Shown here: positions 62,101-64,000 of the stretch, piece by piece
Layout of the letters: each line of letters starts with the position of its first letter
Numbering within the stretch: position 1 is the stretch's first letter
Assembly: GCA_966424055.1 (NCBI GenBank)
Contig: CBJLMB010000004.1
Coordinates: 169,365-233,364 of the forward strand
DNA length: 64,000 bases
Direction of reading: 5' to 3'
Source of the DNA: Deminuibacter sp966424055
GTDB taxonomy: Bacteria > Bacteroidota > Bacteroidia > Chitinophagales > Chitinophagaceae
Program-made: the position numbers and the translations under genes
The notes under the pieces: generated by a model
Told to the model about the DNA's origin: nothing
What the model saw: the letters and a program-made list of their open reading frames with translations, nothing else
Database searches by the model: none

Positions 62101-62917
62101 CTTTTTTCGAGAGGCCTAATGCGGTCACCTTTACCTCCTGCAGTTGCCTTCCATTGGCTTTGGTAGTAAGTTGTATCATCAATGGTTTATCATAACTGGT
62201 GAGCACAACTTCTTTATCATTATAACCCACTGAAGAGAATTTTACTGTGGTGCCCGGTTTAAAGGGTATTTTAAAAGTGCCGTCTTCTGCACTATTGTAT
62301 ACTTTCCCGCTTCCGTAGGTGATAGCAGAAACAACCGGGCGGCCATTGTAGTCAGTTGATTTACCCATCACAAAAACAGTGTCTTTGAGGTGGGATGTAT
62401 CATTTGCCCTGGCAGTAGCGGCTGTATCCGGCGATTTTTTCGAGGTATCTGCCGGAACAGCTGCAATACCCGGTTTACTGCTGTCTTTCTTAGTGGTATC
62501 CTGTGGTGTTTTCGCAGCAGTAGTGCTGTCTGGTTTCCCCACACCGGCTGCCGCAGTGGAATCTGCCGGTTTCGCTTCGCTGGCACTGAGCGGCGTTATT
62601 TTAAACTTGTTATTGGCAGCAAACTGTATCTGGAAATTATCGCCATCCGGCAGCTTGAAAGCGCCCAGTGTTGCCGACTGGAAGATGATGTGTACCGAAT
62701 CGCCCGGCGATACTTTCAATGAAAATTTGCCTTCATCATTTGTAGTGGCCTGTGTAGACAATGCTTTTGATTGCAGGGTATAACCCGATTGGGGAGTACC
62801 ATCCAGGCCCAGCAGCTTTCCGTTAATTTGTTTGGATGCATTTTGTGCATCACACAGCAGCGAAAAAAACAAAAAACCTAAGCAGCACAACAGAGGGTAA
62901 CGTGTTTTTCCAGGCAT
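59198..62917 (-). CDS. SusC/RagA-family TonB-linked transporter with doubled N-terminal domain
   Basis: A 1239-residue SusC protein, longer than usual. It has a signal peptide, a first regulatory-like beta domain (about 28-105), then a 60-residue linker rich in D, S, T, A and K (DSTAAAGVGKPDSTT, DTTKKDSSKPG, DTSKKSPDTAA). A second regulatory-like domain (about 180-255, TVFVMGKSTDYNGRPVVSAI) precedes the plug (VTALGLSKKGKAVGYSVQEV, ALSGKIAGVQINGNTGSMGG, ISVLKGAAASALYGSRGSNG) and a large barrel. The SusD partner follows. Its promoter box is at 62966. Confidence 0.93.
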   Translation of the reverse strand: MPGKTRYPLLCCLGFLFFSLLCDAQNASKQINGKLLGLDGTPQSGYTLQSKALSTQATTNDEGKFSLKVSPGDSVHIIFQSATLGAFKLPDGDNFQIQFAANNKFKITPLSASEAKPADSTAAAGVGKPDSTTAAKTPQDTTKKDSSKPGIAAVPADTSKKSPDTAATARANDTSHLKDTVFVMGKSTDYNGRPVVSAITYGSGKVYNSAEDGTFKIPFKPGTTVKFSSVGYNDKEVVLTSYDKPLMIQLTTKANGRQLQEVKVTALGLSKKGKAVGYSVQEVKGDVVQVAKEPNFVNALSGKIAGVQINGNTGSMGGSAKITIRGAKSITGNNNALFVVDGIFMGNNNPVPSYNQQIGGGGYDYGSPIQDINPDDIEQISVLKGAAASALYGSRGSNGVVLITTKRGTSSSKLGITYSLNAQMDKVYVLPKYQNRYGGGGATASNPNFVASAFDTLWQKQNPDYFSGAPTYNDPIKGGYDLMPQFGADESWGPELKGQVIRPYYSFDKNKNNPYFGQTTKWLPQPNNVRDFYRTGLTLTNSISVSGGSDRGTFRLSYSNMSQKFVLPNSDMSRNNIGFNGTYKVNSAITAVASANYSYNRATGRPGTGFSGANPTEVFSMYSQRQLEIDKLKYYQFPDGSQVSWNRKSFSDPTPASATSPYWTAYKAAETDNRARLFGLAGFEIKPVDWINISAKIFMDQFTALQEERSPKDYQAGGYSRTDRSYRELNYQLLATVKRDLSKKFDLNATVGGNIMQQKDEINNGTFTGLIVPDLYNYRNAAGRVIYTPYLFKKQINSVFGDVTLGYNNSVFLELTGRNDWSSALAKGNNSYFYPSASLSMVFSDWLKWKWLSFGKFRASVAQIGSDTDPYRTYLAYAVPGLFGNNPIITKDPYLNNDQLRPEKSTEVEAGLELKFLNNRIGLDATVYNRTTKDLIIPLQVSQASGYAFYYANVGKSRNRGVELELTARPVELKNTFTWDIGINFALNRSKLLALNIPNNPGVDRYIIGTERRRNSVSTAAIVGQPLFVLTGTDYTYSDNGSRIVDANGHYVPTDATHIIGSTQPDYIGGINNTFSYKGVSLSALIDFQKGGSFFSYTNMYGLASGLLAETVADNVRETGIVAPGVTADGKPNTKHISAADHFKNNFGTSVNKANVYDASYVYLREVRLGYDLPGKWAQAVKAKNARISLYGRNLWLIHSKAPNVDPSNIINSDSNIQGLEGGALPSIRSYGVNLNVGF

Positions 62918-62965
62918 GGTTTAATTAAATAGAATGTGAATAAAAAACTTTCACATGCTTTTTTC

Positions 62966-62973
62966 CAAAAATA
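62966..62973 (-). promoter_or_regulatory. TATTTTTG promoter box for the susC-susD pair
   Basis: On the minus strand TATTTTTG (62973 to 62966) fits TAnnTTTG and lies 48 bp before the SusC ATG. Confidence 0.45.
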
Positions 62974-63212
62974 TTGCCAAAAAACAGCCGGGATGCCAGT
63001 TGCGGCATAGCAACAACGCTGGTAAAGGCAAGCCAGCAGCGGTTATCCTTATTGTGGCCGGGAAGGGGCGGTACTTTTAAAAAACGGGCAGAGATGTTAT
63101 TATTCGCAGTGCGGAAAAATACCCAGGGGAATAAATCTGCAGTTACCAGGAGAACCTGTAGTATTTTTTATACAGGGTAACTATGCTGTATTATTCAGTG
63201 TGCCACCGCTGT

Positions 63213-63776
63213 TCAATCCAGGCGGCGGCTGATCTGCTGGTCTATTTCTTTGAACAGGTGTTCGGGTTTATAGGTGCGCCAGTTGGGTATACTAATCAGC
63301 TCGATATAATAGTTCAGCTTTTTTTTGAGGAAATCGTGCTGCGAGGCGGCGGGCATATTCAGCATTACAATCCAGCCTTCTTCATCTGTTACTTCTTCAA
63401 ACCATTCCTGGTAATAGTCCCTGTCGCCGCTGTGAAAGTTGAGCACATTTTCGGCAATCAGGATATACTTGGTGATACCTTCTGCAAACAGGCGATCTAT
63501 TATATCCCGCTTCAGGGTCATGATATCATTTTCTATCGCGTCATTCCATTCCCCGATCAGTTCAATTACCACGAACTGCAGTTCATAATCGGCATAGATA
63601 ATTTTCAGGTACAGTGTGCGGCTGCCAAACTCATCCCATTGCGGATGGATATAATAATTGTATACCGTTTGCGAAAATTCAAATTCGCTATAGGTACGCC
63701 CGAAAAAAGGCGAACGCTTGTCTTCTTCTGCAGTATACAGATGACGCCAGTTATAAAAAGGTTCTATATCATGCAT
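63213..63776 (-). CDS. Conserved hypothetical protein of Bacteroidota
   Basis: A 187-residue soluble protein: MHDIEPFYNWRHLYTAEEDKRSPFFG, FSQTVYNYYIHPQWDEFGSRTLYLKIIYADYELQFVVIELIGEWNDAIENDIMTLKRDIID, KYILIAENVLNFHSGDRDYYQEWFEEV. I recall this as a conserved Bacteroidota family without assigned function; the aromatic and acidic residues are clearly under selection. ATG 63776 is preferred: a TACCTTTG promoter box ends nine bases before it. A TTG two codons earlier is possible. Confidence 0.82.
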   Translation of the reverse strand: MHDIEPFYNWRHLYTAEEDKRSPFFGRTYSEFEFSQTVYNYYIHPQWDEFGSRTLYLKIIYADYELQFVVIELIGEWNDAIENDIMTLKRDIIDRLFAEGITKYILIAENVLNFHSGDRDYYQEWFEEVTDEEGWIVMLNMPAASQHDFLKKKLNYYIELISIPNWRTYKPEHLFKEIDQQISRRLD

Positions 63777-63784
63777 AAACAATA

Positions 63785-63792
63785 CAAAGGTA
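63785..63792 (-). promoter_or_regulatory. TACCTTTG promoter box for the conserved hypothetical gene
   Basis: On the minus strand TACCTTTG (63792 to 63785) fits TAnnTTTG and precedes ATG 63776 by eight bases, so the mRNA leader is minimal. Confidence 0.5.
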
Positions 63793-63820
63793 TAGGAAAA
63801 TTCAGCTGGGGGGCATTGTT

Positions 63821-64000
63821 CATGGTTCTATTGTTTCATTGTTCCATTGTTTCATTGGGTCATTGTTGCAATGGTTGATGGGGTCATGGGGGGTGTTGAG
63901 ATAAAAAAGAAGCGGGGACCGCGGCGCCAATTCCCTCCCCCCACCCCCCCTTTTGTTGTCAAGCCTTGCTGCGCAACCCCCCCGCTCCCCCTATTCCTCC
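63821..64000. repeat. Low-complexity non-coding tail
   Basis: 63821-63893 contains imperfect repeats of TTGTTTCATTG/TTGTTCCATTG and ends in G-rich sequence; 63930-63995 is C-rich (runs of 5-7 C). No gene is supported in this part. Confidence 0.55.

Noticed and set aside
63900..64000. C-rich end of the window as a possible regulatory or structural element
   Set aside because: It is low-complexity sequence with runs of C at the window edge; nothing supports a function.

Overview
The window looks like chromosomal DNA from a Bacteroidota bacterium, most likely a Chitinophagaceae-type soil or plant-associated organism. The reasons are a SusC/SusD pair, a GH97/GH88/polysaccharide-lyase locus, LytTR two-component signalling, a futalosine-pathway menaquinone gene, few recognisable Shine-Dalgarno sequences and repeated TAnnTTTG-type promoter boxes. 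No rRNA, CRISPR array, phage or complete insertion sequence was seen. One tRNA (Cys) is present.

Layout. 1-7641: a polysaccharide-utilisation locus (GH97 cut by the window edge, GH88, a heparinase II/III-type lyase) with two divergent LacI-family regulators; a 16-nt sequence containing a TTAATCGATTAA palindrome occurs identically before the lyase and between the regulators, and a degenerate copy lies before GH97. 7962-15839: RNA-binding protein, tRNA-Cys, a LytS/LytTR two-component pair, two GNAT acetyltransferases, HxlR and MarR regulators, a quinone-oxidoreductase-like enzyme, an HSL-type esterase and a glutamine-amidotransferase-like protein.

15988-25559 is the most interesting part: about 9.6 kb of co-directional genes that look like a copper handling system. 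They are three paralogous Cys-rich small proteins with no family name known to me, a 50-residue membrane peptide, a TonB-dependent receptor, a PepSY membrane protein, a SCO1-like copper chaperone, an MbnP-like copper protein with its MbnH-like di-heme enzyme, an outer-membrane protein and a YHS lipoprotein. No methanobactin genes are visible. It is followed by a frameshifted DUF1579-like gene.

26404-36194: nitronate monooxygenase, SH3/BON and BON proteins, a MacB-type ABC permease, a PQQ sugar dehydrogenase, SRPBCC, HAD and NUDIX proteins, and a queuosine-precursor transporter with a small membrane partner. 36237-51768: a cell-surface glycan island with two tandem YfhO-type membrane proteins, five glycosyltransferases, a short epimerase-like SDR, three methyltransferases and a flippase. 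51890-63776: mqnA, purB, prfC, a Tat-exported TIM-barrel isomerase followed by a 209-bp MITE-like element, a thioesterase, a SusC/SusD pair and a conserved hypothetical protein.

All calls rest on reading the sequence; no database search was run. Starts were often moved inward from the longest open frame, using signal peptides, paralogues and promoter position.
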